Of a stretch of DNA of 64,000 nt, positions 1 through 7,558 are shown one piece after another. Source of the stretch: an uncultured Paludibaculum sp. (GTDB lineage: Bacteria; Acidobacteriota; Terriglobia; Bryobacterales; Bryobacteraceae); assembly GCF_963665245.1 (NCBI RefSeq), contig NZ_OY762269.1:1866501-1930500 (forward strand). Reading direction: 5' to 3'. The notes under the pieces are model-generated. The model saw only the letters and a program-made list of their open reading frames with translations, was not told the origin of the DNA and ran no database searches. Position numbers and translations under genes: made by a program. Positions within the stretch are counted from its first letter, which is position 1; each line of letters begins with the position of its first letter.

Positions 1-1474
1 TCCAATCGTCAAACGCGTACTCCATAGTCTGCGAGGCGCCTTCCGGATCCTTGTCCGTCGGCACGTAGCCGAGCTTCATGTAATCCGCCAGATGTCCGAA
101 CGGTCCATAGGTGGCGCTGGCCACCATCGCCTTCAACGCCGCATCGGCATCGTAGCCCCGGATCCCCTTCATGTACGCATCGGCGATCACAGGCAGCGCG
201 TGATAGCCGATCATGCACCACGTCTCAATGCCCTGGAACTGCCAGATCGGAAGGATCCCATACGGACTCCGCTGCTGCGACGCGATCAGCGACCGCACCA
301 CGTCATTGGTCCGTTTGTCCGGCTGGATCAGCGTCATCAGCGGCTGCTCGGCCCGGTACGTATCCCACAACGAGAACGTCGAGACGAACGTGAACCCGCT
401 CGCCTTGTGCACCTGGTTGTCCGGGCCGCGATAGCTGCCATCCACATCCATCGCCACGCTCGGGGCCATCAGCGTGTGATACAGCGCCGTATAGAAGTTC
501 TTCAGCGTGTCTGCCGGAGCCGTCACCTCCACGGCATCCAGCGCCGCCTCCCACTTCGCCTGCGCCGCTGACCGCGCCGCCTCAAAGTCGAAGCCCGGGA
601 CCTCGGTAGTCAGATTCCCGATAGCGCCGTCTTCACTCACCGTCGACAGCGCGACCTTCACCACCAGCGGCGCAGCCAGTTCACCAAAATCGAAAACACC
701 AACCAGCCCGCGCCCTTCGATCGCATCCGTATCCGCCGGCCCCGTCCCGGGTGTCTTGAAGCCGCGATACTCCACCGCCTGCTCCCGGTTCATCAGTTCG
801 CGCTTCACCGGAGCCTTGGAGAACCGCATCGCGAAATAGAGCTGCCGCCCCGGGGCCCACCCGCGCGTCTCCCTCATCCCGGTCACCGTGCCGTCAGCGC
901 GAGTACGAATCCGCGACCACAGCACCTTGCCCGTGTAGTTATAGATGGACGAACGCAGGTCGAGCAGAATCCGCGCCGGGGCGCCGGCCGGAAACGTATA
1001 CCGGTGCACCCCCACGCGCGTAGTGGCCGTGAGCTCCGCGCGCACCCGCGAATCTTCGAGCGTGACGGCATAGTACCCGGGCCGCGCGGTCTCCGTCGAG
1101 TGGCTGAACCGCGAGCCGTAGCCCGACCCCGGCTTGTCGGCCGTCTGCGGATCGAGTTGGACCTTGCCGGAGATCGGCACCACCAGGAAGTCGCCGAGAT
1201 CGGAGTGGCCAGCCCCGGAGAAATGGGTATGCGAGAACCCCAGCAGCGTAGTGTCTTCGTGCCGGTATCCGGCCGCCCACTTATAGCTCTGCTTGAAGTG
1301 GCGAATCTGTGTATCGGGGCTCAACTGGACCATGCCAAACGGCACGGTAGCGCCAGGAAACGTATGGCCGTCCTCGCCCGTCCCGATGAAAGGATCAACA
1401 GAGCGGTAAGCCAGGCCAGGATCGGCCGCCGCCGCGGAGGCAGCCAGGATGAAGGAAAGAGTAAGGAGTTTCAA
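1..1474 (-). CDS. GH92 family alpha-1,2-mannosidase-like glycosidase, secreted (C-terminus cut by the window edge)
   Basis: Read from a TTG at 1474 preceded by a GAGAAGGA ribosome site, the frame stays open to the window edge, giving about 491 residues. It begins with a signal peptide (MKLLTLSFILAASAAAA) and continues with blocks typical of glycoside hydrolase family 92: VDPFIGTGEDGHTFPGA near residue 25, LGFSHTHFSGAGHSD near residue 75, then the start of the (alpha/alpha)6 barrel (FYTALYHTLMAPS, LWDTYRAEQPL). Family members are exo-acting, calcium-dependent alpha-mannosidases that trim mannans or N-glycans and usually have about 750 residues, so roughly the last third, with part of the catalytic site, is missing here. 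Export to the periplasm or outside is inferred from the signal peptide. A broken partial copy of the same gene lies at 7016-7221. Confidence 0.88.
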   Translation of the reverse strand, partial: MKLLTLSFILAASAAAADPGLAYRSVDPFIGTGEDGHTFPGATVPFGMVQLSPDTQIRHFKQSYKWAAGYRHEDTTLLGFSHTHFSGAGHSDLGDFLVVPISGKVQLDPQTADKPGSGYGSRFSHSTETARPGYYAVTLEDSRVRAELTATTRVGVHRYTFPAGAPARILLDLRSSIYNYTGKVLWSRIRTRADGTVTGMRETRGWAPGRQLYFAMRFSKAPVKRELMNREQAVEYRGFKTPGTGPADTDAIEGRGLVGVFDFGELAAPLVVKVALSTVSEDGAIGNLTTEVPGFDFEAARSAAQAKWEAALDAVEVTAPADTLKNFYTALYHTLMAPSVAMDVDGSYRGPDNQVHKASGFTFVSTFSLWDTYRAEQPLMTLIQPDKRTNDVVRSLIASQQRSPYGILPIWQFQGIETWCMIGYHALPVIADAYMKGIRGYDADAALKAMVASATYGPFGHLADYMKLGYVPTDKDPEGASQTMEYAFDDW

Positions 1475-1597
1475 CGCGATTCCTTCTCAAGGTACCGCAT
1501 TTCGGACCGCGCACTCGCCTTATCAGCCGTCCGGTCTTCGCCTTTCCTGTGCAGCAGTCGAGGCCGCTGTCATCGGCTTGGGCACTGCACGCGCGGT

Positions 1598-2248
1598 TCA
1601 GGCCGGCTTCCTCTTCCTCCCCCGCCCGGGGTTGCTATGGCCGATCAGAGAATCAAATACTTCTCCAAGGATCTCTTTGGCATCCGGTGAGTTGAGGGCG
1701 GGGTAGAACTGCTTTTCCAGAATGACAGCGCCTGGAACGCCTCGCATGATGGCGAATCCCATCATCGCCTTGTTCTTCTGGACGTCCGTGAGACCCTTGG
1801 CCTGGGATAGGAACGTATGAGTGGCCTCGTACAGGAGGTCGTAGAGTTCTCGCATCCTACGCGCGGAGGCCTGATTGCGCATCGCGAGAAGCTTGAACTC
1901 GAGCATCAGAATGTGCCAGTTCTCGTCGTCAAACGTAGTCACGAAGTACTCCCGAATGAGTGCGATCTGGCGCTGGAAGGGCAGGCTCTGGAGGGACTGC
2001 AGCAAAGCTTCCCGCCGGCTCCTCATTCGTCTCTCCGTCAGGGCAAAGAAGATGTCCTCCTTGCTCCTGAAGTGCGCATAGATGGCCCCTTTCGTGCGGC
2101 CGGCCTCAGCCGCGATGGTCTCGATCTGAGCTCGCTCATATCCATCCCGGACAAAGACCTTCTCCGCAGCCTCAAGCAACGCGTGGAGCGTCGCTTGCGT
2201 CTTGATTTGGTGCTTGGTTGGTTGTCCAGACGATTTGATCGTTTTCAT
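1598..2248 (-). CDS. TetR/AcrR family transcriptional regulator
   Basis: This 216-residue protein has the TetR-type DNA-binding domain at its N-terminus: a helix-turn-helix around residues 35-65 (IETIAAEAGRTKGAIYAHF, followed by the typical SKEDIF). The C-terminal ligand-binding half is poorly conserved, so the inducer cannot be named. The ATG at 2248 is preferred because GGTGA lies 6 nt upstream; an in-frame GTG at 2254 is the alternative. The gene is divergent from the secreted protein at 2580, with about 330 bp between them. That gap holds a strong promoter with palindromes (2398-2446) that could be this regulator's operator. The end is rich in basic residues (GRGRKRKPA). Confidence 0.9.
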   Translation of the reverse strand: MKTIKSSGQPTKHQIKTQATLHALLEAAEKVFVRDGYERAQIETIAAEAGRTKGAIYAHFRSKEDIFFALTERRMRSRREALLQSLQSLPFQRQIALIREYFVTTFDDENWHILMLEFKLLAMRNQASARRMRELYDLLYEATHTFLSQAKGLTDVQKNKAMMGFAIMRGVPGAVILEKQFYPALNSPDAKEILGEVFDSLIGHSNPGRGRKRKPA

Positions 2249-2397
2249 ACTCACTCACCGCGACGGCGGCACCGCCCCTCCAGGTCAACGTTGGAGGCCC
2301 TGGTCCACGTCAACACACAGTGCGAGTGGCACTGTCGGATGTCCGGGCGAAACACCAGGCACGCCTCCCCGCGAACCGTCGATTCTACCACCGCATC

Positions 2398-2446
2398 CGT
2401 ACGCGTACGTTTTTATATTGCATTCGTTCGCGTACGCATTTATAAT
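2398..2446 (+). promoter_or_regulatory. Sigma70-type promoter with overlapping palindromic repeat, probable TetR operator
   Basis: A consensus -10 box TATAAT sits at 2441-2446, with a TTGCAT -35-like box at 2418-2423 (17-bp spacing), pointing towards the gene at 2580. Between the boxes is the palindrome GCGTACGC (2430-2437). A longer perfect palindrome, CGTACGCGTACG (2398-2409), lies upstream. The two sites are part of an 18-bp imperfect direct repeat that starts GCGTACG at 2403 and 2430, 27 bp apart. A repressor bound at the second site would block the promoter. That the adjacent TetR protein binds here is inference. Confidence 0.6.
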
Positions 2447-2579
2447 GACAGTGGACGCAATCGAAAGACCTCCGTGTTGCGTGCATCGCGCAGCTTGCCG
2501 AGCGCTGCGGATGTAGGGTGGGTGCTGTCCCATTGACGCTCGGCATCCGATCGCGCTGCTACAAAAAACGAGGTGAACC

Positions 2580-3809
2580 GTGACAAATACTTCATTCCGG
2601 CTGATACTCTTGTCCCTATCGGCGACATCGTTCGCCGCCTCTTCCGGCGGTGAGCAAATCGTGGTTCCATCGGGCAGCGTTCTACGCGCGCAGCTCGATA
2701 ATACGATCCGCATAAAGTCAGGAGCGCCTGTGTCGGCCGTACTGATTGAGCCGTGTTATGTGGGTGAGACCCTGGTCTTGCCCCAAGGTACGACGGTGAG
2801 AGGGCGTATCACTTCGGTCGACGCCCTCCCGTTTGGCAAGCGCACAAGGCGGCTGTTAAGCGGCGACCTCACACCACCCAAATCGGCACAGGTGACATTT
2901 GACCAGTTTGTCCTGGCTGACGGATCGGTCGTGCCAATCTCGACCGTCTCCGCGGTTGCAGTCAAAGGCGTGCGTACTGCTACCTATGCGCCCAACAAAC
3001 CGCGTCCGGGCGTTCGGCAAGTCCTTGCCGGTGCAGTCCGTCCTCTGACGGAGCCGAAGAAGTTGCAGCGATTGGGCCGGGCTGCCGTCAAGACGCTACC
3101 CTACCATCCCGAATTCCTCGAGCGCGGGGTTGTGTTTGATACGGCGCTTCTGACGGAACTGAAAACCTCCATACCGGTCCAACCAACGAACACCGAGCGA
3201 AGCGCCGGCACCGGTCTTGTGCATGTGCGCTTGCTCACCCCACTAAACTCTTCCACCGCTTCGGACAATACGGCAGTGCAAGCAGTCGTCCTTCGTCCCT
3301 ACTACACCGCCGATGGCACATTGCGCCTGCCGGCCGGAGCCACGCTGGATGGCAGAGTCAGCAACGCCGCCCCCTCCGGGAAATGGCGCAAGCACGGAAC
3401 TCTCGGCTTCGAATTCCGTTCCGCTTCCGTGCCTGGCACCGAGGCGGCCCCTTTGAGCGCAAGGGTCGCCGGTATTGAGGCGATGCACCCTCAGTCACTC
3501 TCAATCGATGGGGAGGGGGACATCACCGCGAAGAATTCGGTGGTCGGGCGGATTCTGGCAGTAACCTCCCTCGTCGGGCCGGTCACGAGCTCCGCGGATC
3601 CGAGCCTGAACAAGACAGTATTCTCTCGCGCCGGGCAGGGGCGATCGTTCGGTCTCATCGGAGCAGGTGCCGCGCAAGCCTCCTCATCCACCGCCACCGG
3701 TTTCGGCTTCTTCGGCGCGGCCATGAAGATCTACGATGCATTTCTGGCGCACGGTGCCGAAATTGAGCTTCCGAAAAACACCCCCGTCCTTCTGCGCCTC
3801 AGTGAATAA
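2580..3809 (+). CDS. Secreted protein of unknown function with repeated beta-rich modules
   Basis: The product has 409 residues and starts at a GTG with a good GAGGTG ribosome site. The N-terminus is a signal peptide (LILLSLSATSFAASSGG). The mature part has two related modules, around residues 28-120 and 208-300. Each has a V-P-x-G-S or L-L-T-P-L strand, a segment like LVLPQGTTVRGRI or LRLPAGATLDGRV, and a basic turn followed by strands. That pattern resembles the small beta domains found in acidobacterial secreted proteins and, distantly, TrbI/VirB10-type folds. No catalytic motif was found. The C-terminus ends in a similar strand (IELPKNTPVLLRL). The gene sits behind the palindrome-bearing promoter and is probably controlled by the divergent TetR gene. 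I do not recognise a named family. Confidence 0.75.
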   Translation: MTNTSFRLILLSLSATSFAASSGGEQIVVPSGSVLRAQLDNTIRIKSGAPVSAVLIEPCYVGETLVLPQGTTVRGRITSVDALPFGKRTRRLLSGDLTPPKSAQVTFDQFVLADGSVVPISTVSAVAVKGVRTATYAPNKPRPGVRQVLAGAVRPLTEPKKLQRLGRAAVKTLPYHPEFLERGVVFDTALLTELKTSIPVQPTNTERSAGTGLVHVRLLTPLNSSTASDNTAVQAVVLRPYYTADGTLRLPAGATLDGRVSNAAPSGKWRKHGTLGFEFRSASVPGTEAAPLSARVAGIEAMHPQSLSIDGEGDITAKNSVVGRILAVTSLVGPVTSSADPSLNKTVFSRAGQGRSFGLIGAGAAQASSSTATGFGFFGAAMKIYDAFLAHGAEIELPKNTPVLLRLSE

Positions 3810-4320
3810 CACCGTCTTGAGTCCTTCAACGGGGCCCCCCTGTCCCGTCAAATCGCAGAGAGCTGCCAGTGCAATCGCCCGTCACGAACTACGACCGTGA
3901 GGGAGTAGTCCCTGGTGGGTTGGTCTCCAACTGGGTCCCCCATGGCCGTCGCCTTGTCTTGCTTGCCATCCTGACTCATTGGCCGGGTATGGATGAGGGG
4001 CGGCGCCGCCAAGTCAGAAAGAGGTCAATGCTGCATTGCAGCAGCGGGACGGCATGCTACCTGTGGACGATGAGGAACGGGCCTGCCTGGGAGCCCGTCG
4101 CTCATGCTCCGGGACTGGGTGAGTGGACGGGTGGGCCGGCGAGGGGCGTGGGCACACTGAGGGCGCGGTGGCCGCGGCCGGGGGCTCCCCTGAAAGTGGC
4201 ATACAGGTGTGATTGTCAAAGAGCATGGCCGGAGCGGACTCCGGCTGGGGGTGCGACTGGCGGCCGAGTTCGTCAGCGGCTTCGTTTCGTCAATGCGTGA
4301 CGACTTTCCCGGACGGGCGT
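3810..4320. other. Intergenic region with one short copy of the dispersed repeat
   Basis: No convincing gene was found. Positions 3884-3910 match the ACGAACxxCGACCGTGAGG module of the dispersed repeat described at 6777-7000. The remaining open frames have unnatural composition and no ribosome sites. The 12-mer GGCTTCGTTTCG occurs near the right end (4279) and again inside the neighbouring gene (4378). Confidence 0.5.
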
Positions 4321-5028
4321 TCAGATGCCGGAAACGTTGTAGCTCAGGAAGGGTAGTCCATCTTCGCCGGTGGGATTGGCTTCGTTTCGCGGAACGCGAA
4401 CCGGTTGGAGGTCGGCGAGTGGGTCCTGGTTGTCTTCGTGGTCAGAATCGGTTCCGGTGGTCAGGTGTTCGAGCGCTTTGCGCGGGCGGCCATAGCCTTC
4501 GTAGAAGAAGAGTTCCTCGGTGTTTTTCGTCAGGCGCGTGATTTCGGCCAAAGGCACATGTTCCCGGATGGCTTCGACCACGTCGGGGTGCTGTTGCTCG
4601 AGGGCTGCGCGTTCCGTTTGGAGCTTGCTGAGTTCCTTGATGGCGCGATAGAGGCCGCGTTCGAGATCGCGGCGGTAGCGGGCGTAGCGTTCGAGTTTGG
4701 CGCCCTGAGGGTCGGTTTCGGCCAATGGGTCCGTTTCGGCAAGGATGAGGCATTCGAAGGTTTCGATGCGGCGGAGGTTCCAGGTGTGGGTGAGGATGCG
4801 GTGGAAGATCTCCTCCTCCAGGCAGTCCGCGGGTTGGGTCCTGAGGCGCAAGGCGGCTTGGAGCGATTCGAATTCAGCGCGTTCCTCCGGGCTGATCTTG
4901 AGGTTGCGAGCGGTGAAGCCGTGATTGCGAGCGTTCTGGGCGGCGCGGGCCTTGCCCTCGACAGAAACGGGGCCAGTGGACCGTTTGGCGTTGGCCTGGT
5001 TGGCGGTGATCTGAGCTGCGGTAGCCAT
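4321..5028 (-). CDS. STGP-motif family protein of unknown function
   Basis: The 235-residue protein begins MATAAQITANQANAKRSTGP, with GKARAAQNARNHGF just after. This N-terminal signature (A-N-x-x-N-A-x-x-S-T-G-P, then G-K, then N-A-x-x-H-G) defines a small protein family that, from general knowledge, is present in several copies in acidobacterial and planctomycete genomes and has no known function. The middle (residues about 50-165) is predicted helical and charged, with an EEEIFHRILTHTWNLRRIE block. The C-terminus is low complexity and acidic. The ATG at 5028 is chosen because AAGGAG lies 8 nt upstream and the family motif starts there; an upstream in-frame ATG at 5064 would lie inside a hairpin. 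The gene stands alone. Confidence 0.7.
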   Translation of the reverse strand: MATAAQITANQANAKRSTGPVSVEGKARAAQNARNHGFTARNLKISPEERAEFESLQAALRLRTQPADCLEEEIFHRILTHTWNLRRIETFECLILAETDPLAETDPQGAKLERYARYRRDLERGLYRAIKELSKLQTERAALEQQHPDVVEAIREHVPLAEITRLTKNTEELFFYEGYGRPRKALEHLTTGTDSDHEDNQDPLADLQPVRVPRNEANPTGEDGLPFLSYNVSGI

Positions 5029-5050
5029 GATGTCAATCTCCTTGTAAATG

Positions 5051-5073
5051 AAAAAGGCCGGCATGAAGCCGGC
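5051..5073 (-). terminator. Terminator-like hairpin in the leader of the STGP gene
   Basis: Read on the minus strand, a GCCGGC stem (5068-5073), a 5-nt loop and GCCGGC (5057-5062) are followed by C and five T (5051-5055). This has the form of a small intrinsic terminator. It lies just upstream of the ribosome site of the gene starting at 5028, so it could end incoming transcription or act as an attenuator. Confidence 0.55.
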
Positions 5074-5350
5074 GCGATTCCAGGGTAGCGGGGGGCGTCA
5101 AGGGGAAAAGAGTGTTTTGGAGAGGCGTGTATTGATAAGAAAGGAAATAAAGAGTTTCGGGTCTTGTGACTGAAGAAAGCTTAATGGAGAAAATAGGGGA
5201 GAAGTGGGGCGGGGGTGAGTGGATTTGGGGGCTGGGCTTCCATAGGAACGTTGGGATGGATGTTCGTCAGGGCGATTCCGGGCGGCTTGCGTGGGTTAAC
5301 GTTCAGGAGAGCGCTGCTCGGGGCTGCTGGGATTCTGATGAGAGAGTGGG

Positions 5351-5453
5351 GACAGTCGCAGGCTGTCACGCATCGTCCACCAATCGGAGACCTAGTACTG
5401 GTGATTCTCGGTGGGACGGGTCAGGCTGTCACGCATCGTCCTCACGCATCGTC
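5351..5453. repeat. Repeat cluster: three partial direct repeats plus a reverse copy of the GCCTGACCCGTCCCAC repeat
   Basis: CAGGCTGTCACGCATCGTCC occurs at 5359-5378 and 5422-5441, with a partial third copy TCACGCATCGTC at 5442-5453. On the minus strand, 5426 to 5375 matches the repeat at 9740-9808 and 11935-12000: GCCTGACCCGTCCCAC, a variable spacer, then CGATTGG. The rest of 5074-5471 holds nothing recognisable. Confidence 0.6.
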
Positions 5454-5471
5454 ACGCGTCGGTTCACCACA

Positions 5472-6422
5472 CTACTTCGCCCCACGGCAGTAATACCCCG
5501 TCCGAGCGCGAACCCGGGCATCCGGATGCGCCAGTCGCACCGCCGGAGCCAGTTCCACTCGAATGCGTCGAAAGGTGCCGGAAGGGGCGGGTGGCTGTGG
5601 ATAGTACAGCGTATACCGAAGCCGGCTTCGCTCCAGAACCGGACGCAGCCCGCCAGGCTGTGCCGCGCTAAGCACGTCGCCGCCGGTGGACTCCGCCATT
5701 CGCCGGATGTCCTGAGCCACATACGGCGGGGGCCGCAGACTCCGTAAGTACTGCTCGATCGTAGGCCCGAGAATCATCGCATCCACGGTCGCATCGGCTT
5801 CCAGAAGGGCCCGAAGGGCACGTTGCTCGATCGTCGCGCGGCCGGCCACGCCGTCCGTCAGCATCAGAACAACTCGGCCTCTTCGTTCGACTGAGCCGTC
5901 GGCCGCGGAGCCACCCCGCTGCAGCGAATGGGCGGCATCGATCAGTGCCCGGTACAGGTTCGTCGTCCCGCTATGAGGTTGTTGGGCCACTTGCCGGATC
6001 GCTGCCGCGATGGCGCGGTGATCGCCAGTGAACGGCACGCGGAGCTTTGCCTTGCCCTCAAACGTCATGAGAGCGACGCGGTCGTCGGGGTGCACGGCGG
6101 AGAGCGCACCCAGCGCGGTGTCGGCCAAACCGAGGGCGATCGGCTTCATGCTGCCGCTGACGTCGAGCAGGACGATCAAGTCGATGGGTGCCGACTCATT
6201 GGCGAAGGAAACAATCGTCTGCCGCTCATCCTCGTCGTAGACAATGAAGTCTTTGGCCTCCAAGCCACGGAGGAGGCCTTGCCCATCCTGCACACGGGCA
6301 GTCACCTGGACCAACGAAGTGCTTACCTCAAATTGCGGATCCCCGTTGTTTCCGGGCATCTGCGGAGGTTGCAGCCCGTACGCCGCGCCCAGGACGAAGA
6401 GAAACCATGCCGGGCTGTTCAT
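5472..6422 (-). CDS. VWFA domain protein of the acidobacterial type
   Basis: This 316-residue protein carries a short hydrophobic leader (residues 1-17), so it is probably exported. A beta-rich segment FEVSTSLVQVTARVQDGQG (31-49) and the phrase LEAKDFIVYDEDERQ follow; this is the hallmark of the acidobacterial VWFA-related family (TIGR03436). The von Willebrand A domain follows, with a complete metal site: D-V-S-G-S-M at 87-92, a Thr in SGTTNLY near 153 and D in LMLTDGV near 189. Such proteins are thought to bind partners through a metal ion, but no partner is known. The family is multicopy in acidobacteria. Repeat-rich DNA lies on both sides and no operon partner is present. Confidence 0.85.
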   Translation of the reverse strand: MNSPAWFLFVLGAAYGLQPPQMPGNNGDPQFEVSTSLVQVTARVQDGQGLLRGLEAKDFIVYDEDERQTIVSFANESAPIDLIVLLDVSGSMKPIALGLADTALGALSAVHPDDRVALMTFEGKAKLRVPFTGDHRAIAAAIRQVAQQPHSGTTNLYRALIDAAHSLQRGGSAADGSVERRGRVVLMLTDGVAGRATIEQRALRALLEADATVDAMILGPTIEQYLRSLRPPPYVAQDIRRMAESTGGDVLSAAQPGGLRPVLERSRLRYTLYYPQPPAPSGTFRRIRVELAPAVRLAHPDARVRARTGYYCRGAK

Positions 6423-6776
6423 TAGGCGCCACCACTACACTCGCCTGGCGTCGGCGCGGATCGCGCGTCCTCCCAAGGCGCCCGATTGTTCGGATTCTCG
6501 AGGCGGTACACTTAGCGGCTCCGCGGCTTGGCATCCTTTGACGACCCACACTCGATGACGTGTGGCACTTGCATTGCCGTCAGACTCGAAATCGACAACA
6601 GCAGCACTACTGCGGCACCAAACATACTTATGATCTGGATCCTCAATCGGGCCGCCAACCTGCATCAGTCCGCGAGTACGCTACCACCTGTTATCTTCGC
6701 TCCAATGAATACTCGGCATCTGATCTGGCAACGCTGGCCTTACCCGCCGTTCTGAAGCCGTGTCGGCTTTCTTCTC

Positions 6777-7000
6777 GCGTCTTCAACGGAGTCAAACATC
6801 GCCCTGCGGGCCGCCAAAGTGGATGAAGACGCTACGAACCACGACCGTGAGGGAGTGGTCTTCCGCCGCCCTGCGAACCGCGACGAGGAAGGAGCGGGCA
6901 CCAGTTCCGAACGCGTCTTCAACGGAGTCCCGTATGGCCCGACGGGCCGCCGGTTGGCGCGGCGACGCAATCGGGCCGAGCCGTGACCGTCAGGGAGCGG
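6777..7000 (+). repeat. Dispersed repeat family, copy with two units
   Basis: The copy is built from modules that recur at 15602-15836 (minus strand), 19357-19477, 16454-16503 and 3884-3910. One module reads GCGTCTTCAACGGAGTC, then GGGCCGCCAAAG and GGATGAAGACGC. Another reads TGCGAACCGCGAC, then GGAAGGAGCGGGCACC and CGAACGCGTCTTC. A third reads ACGAACCACGACCGTGAGGG. In one frame the units encode a recurring peptide (ALRTATRKERAPVPNASS, then ESRMARRAA). Confidence 0.75.
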
Positions 7001-7015
7001 AACCCAGTTCATGCC

Positions 7016-7221
7016 CCGGCGTCTCCAACGGTGGCTGACCCGCGAGCGGTACCCCGGCCCCGGCCGGTCGCCTGTCTGCGATCGAGCTTCACCTCGCCGG
7101 AAATGGGCACCACCAGGAAGTCGCCGAGATCGGAGTGGCCCGCGCGGGGGAAATGCGTGTCCGAGGACCTCAGCAGCGCAGTATCTTCGTGCCGGTACCC
7201 GGCCGCCCGCTGGTAGCCTGA
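7016..7221 (-). pseudogene. Decayed fragment of a GH92 gene
   Basis: On the minus strand this stretch aligns with about 1085-1290 of the GH92 gene at the left edge, including a 35-nt identical block (7106-7140 against 1176-1210). The translation keeps AAGYRHEDTALL and RAGHSDLGDFLVVPISGEV. It then loses frame through a missing base near 7079 (CTCGATCGCAGAC against CTCGATCCGCAGAC). Only about 70 codons remain and no start or stop context is preserved. The dispersed repeat ends about 15 bp to the left. It is most likely a relic of a second GH92 gene or a partial duplication of the one at 1-1474. Confidence 0.8.
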
Positions 7222-7558
7222 CTCATCCCGGATGCCCTTCAGCGAAACCGCGATAGAGGGCGGATATATTGGTCCATCGAAGCGACTGCGCAGGCTCTGC
7301 CGCCCGAATGCAAATCATTATCGCAACACTGAGTACGAAGACGACGGGCCGACCTCGGATGGCCTTCTCACACCTTGCTGCCACCAAGAGCAATTATGCC
7401 GTTCCAGCTCGAGTAGTTAGAGGGCTGTCCAGTTCTTGGATCGCCATCGCAGTTCAGAAACTCCGTTTGTGCGGCCGGCCCTGGGGAAGGGAACTGGGTG
7501 ATTCCCGGCAACTCGGCATCAGACCGATGAGAGATGTTGCAGGATAGACTCGGGAGCA

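Larger units (their letters stand above)
6423..7558. other. Long non-coding stretch with dispersed repeat and gene remnant
   Basis: No intact gene is supported in this 1.1 kb. It contains a dispersed repeat copy (6777-7000) followed directly by a decayed fragment of a GH92 gene (7016-7221). The remaining parts (6423-6776 and 7222-7558) show nothing I can identify. Confidence 0.6.

Noticed and set aside
92..571. Long plus-strand frames in the first 1.7 kb
   Set aside because: They lie opposite the GH92 gene, have Arg/His/Pro-rich unnatural composition and no ribosome site.
3869..4300. 143-residue plus-strand frame after the secreted protein gene
   Set aside because: It overlaps a dispersed repeat copy, has odd composition and no ribosome site.
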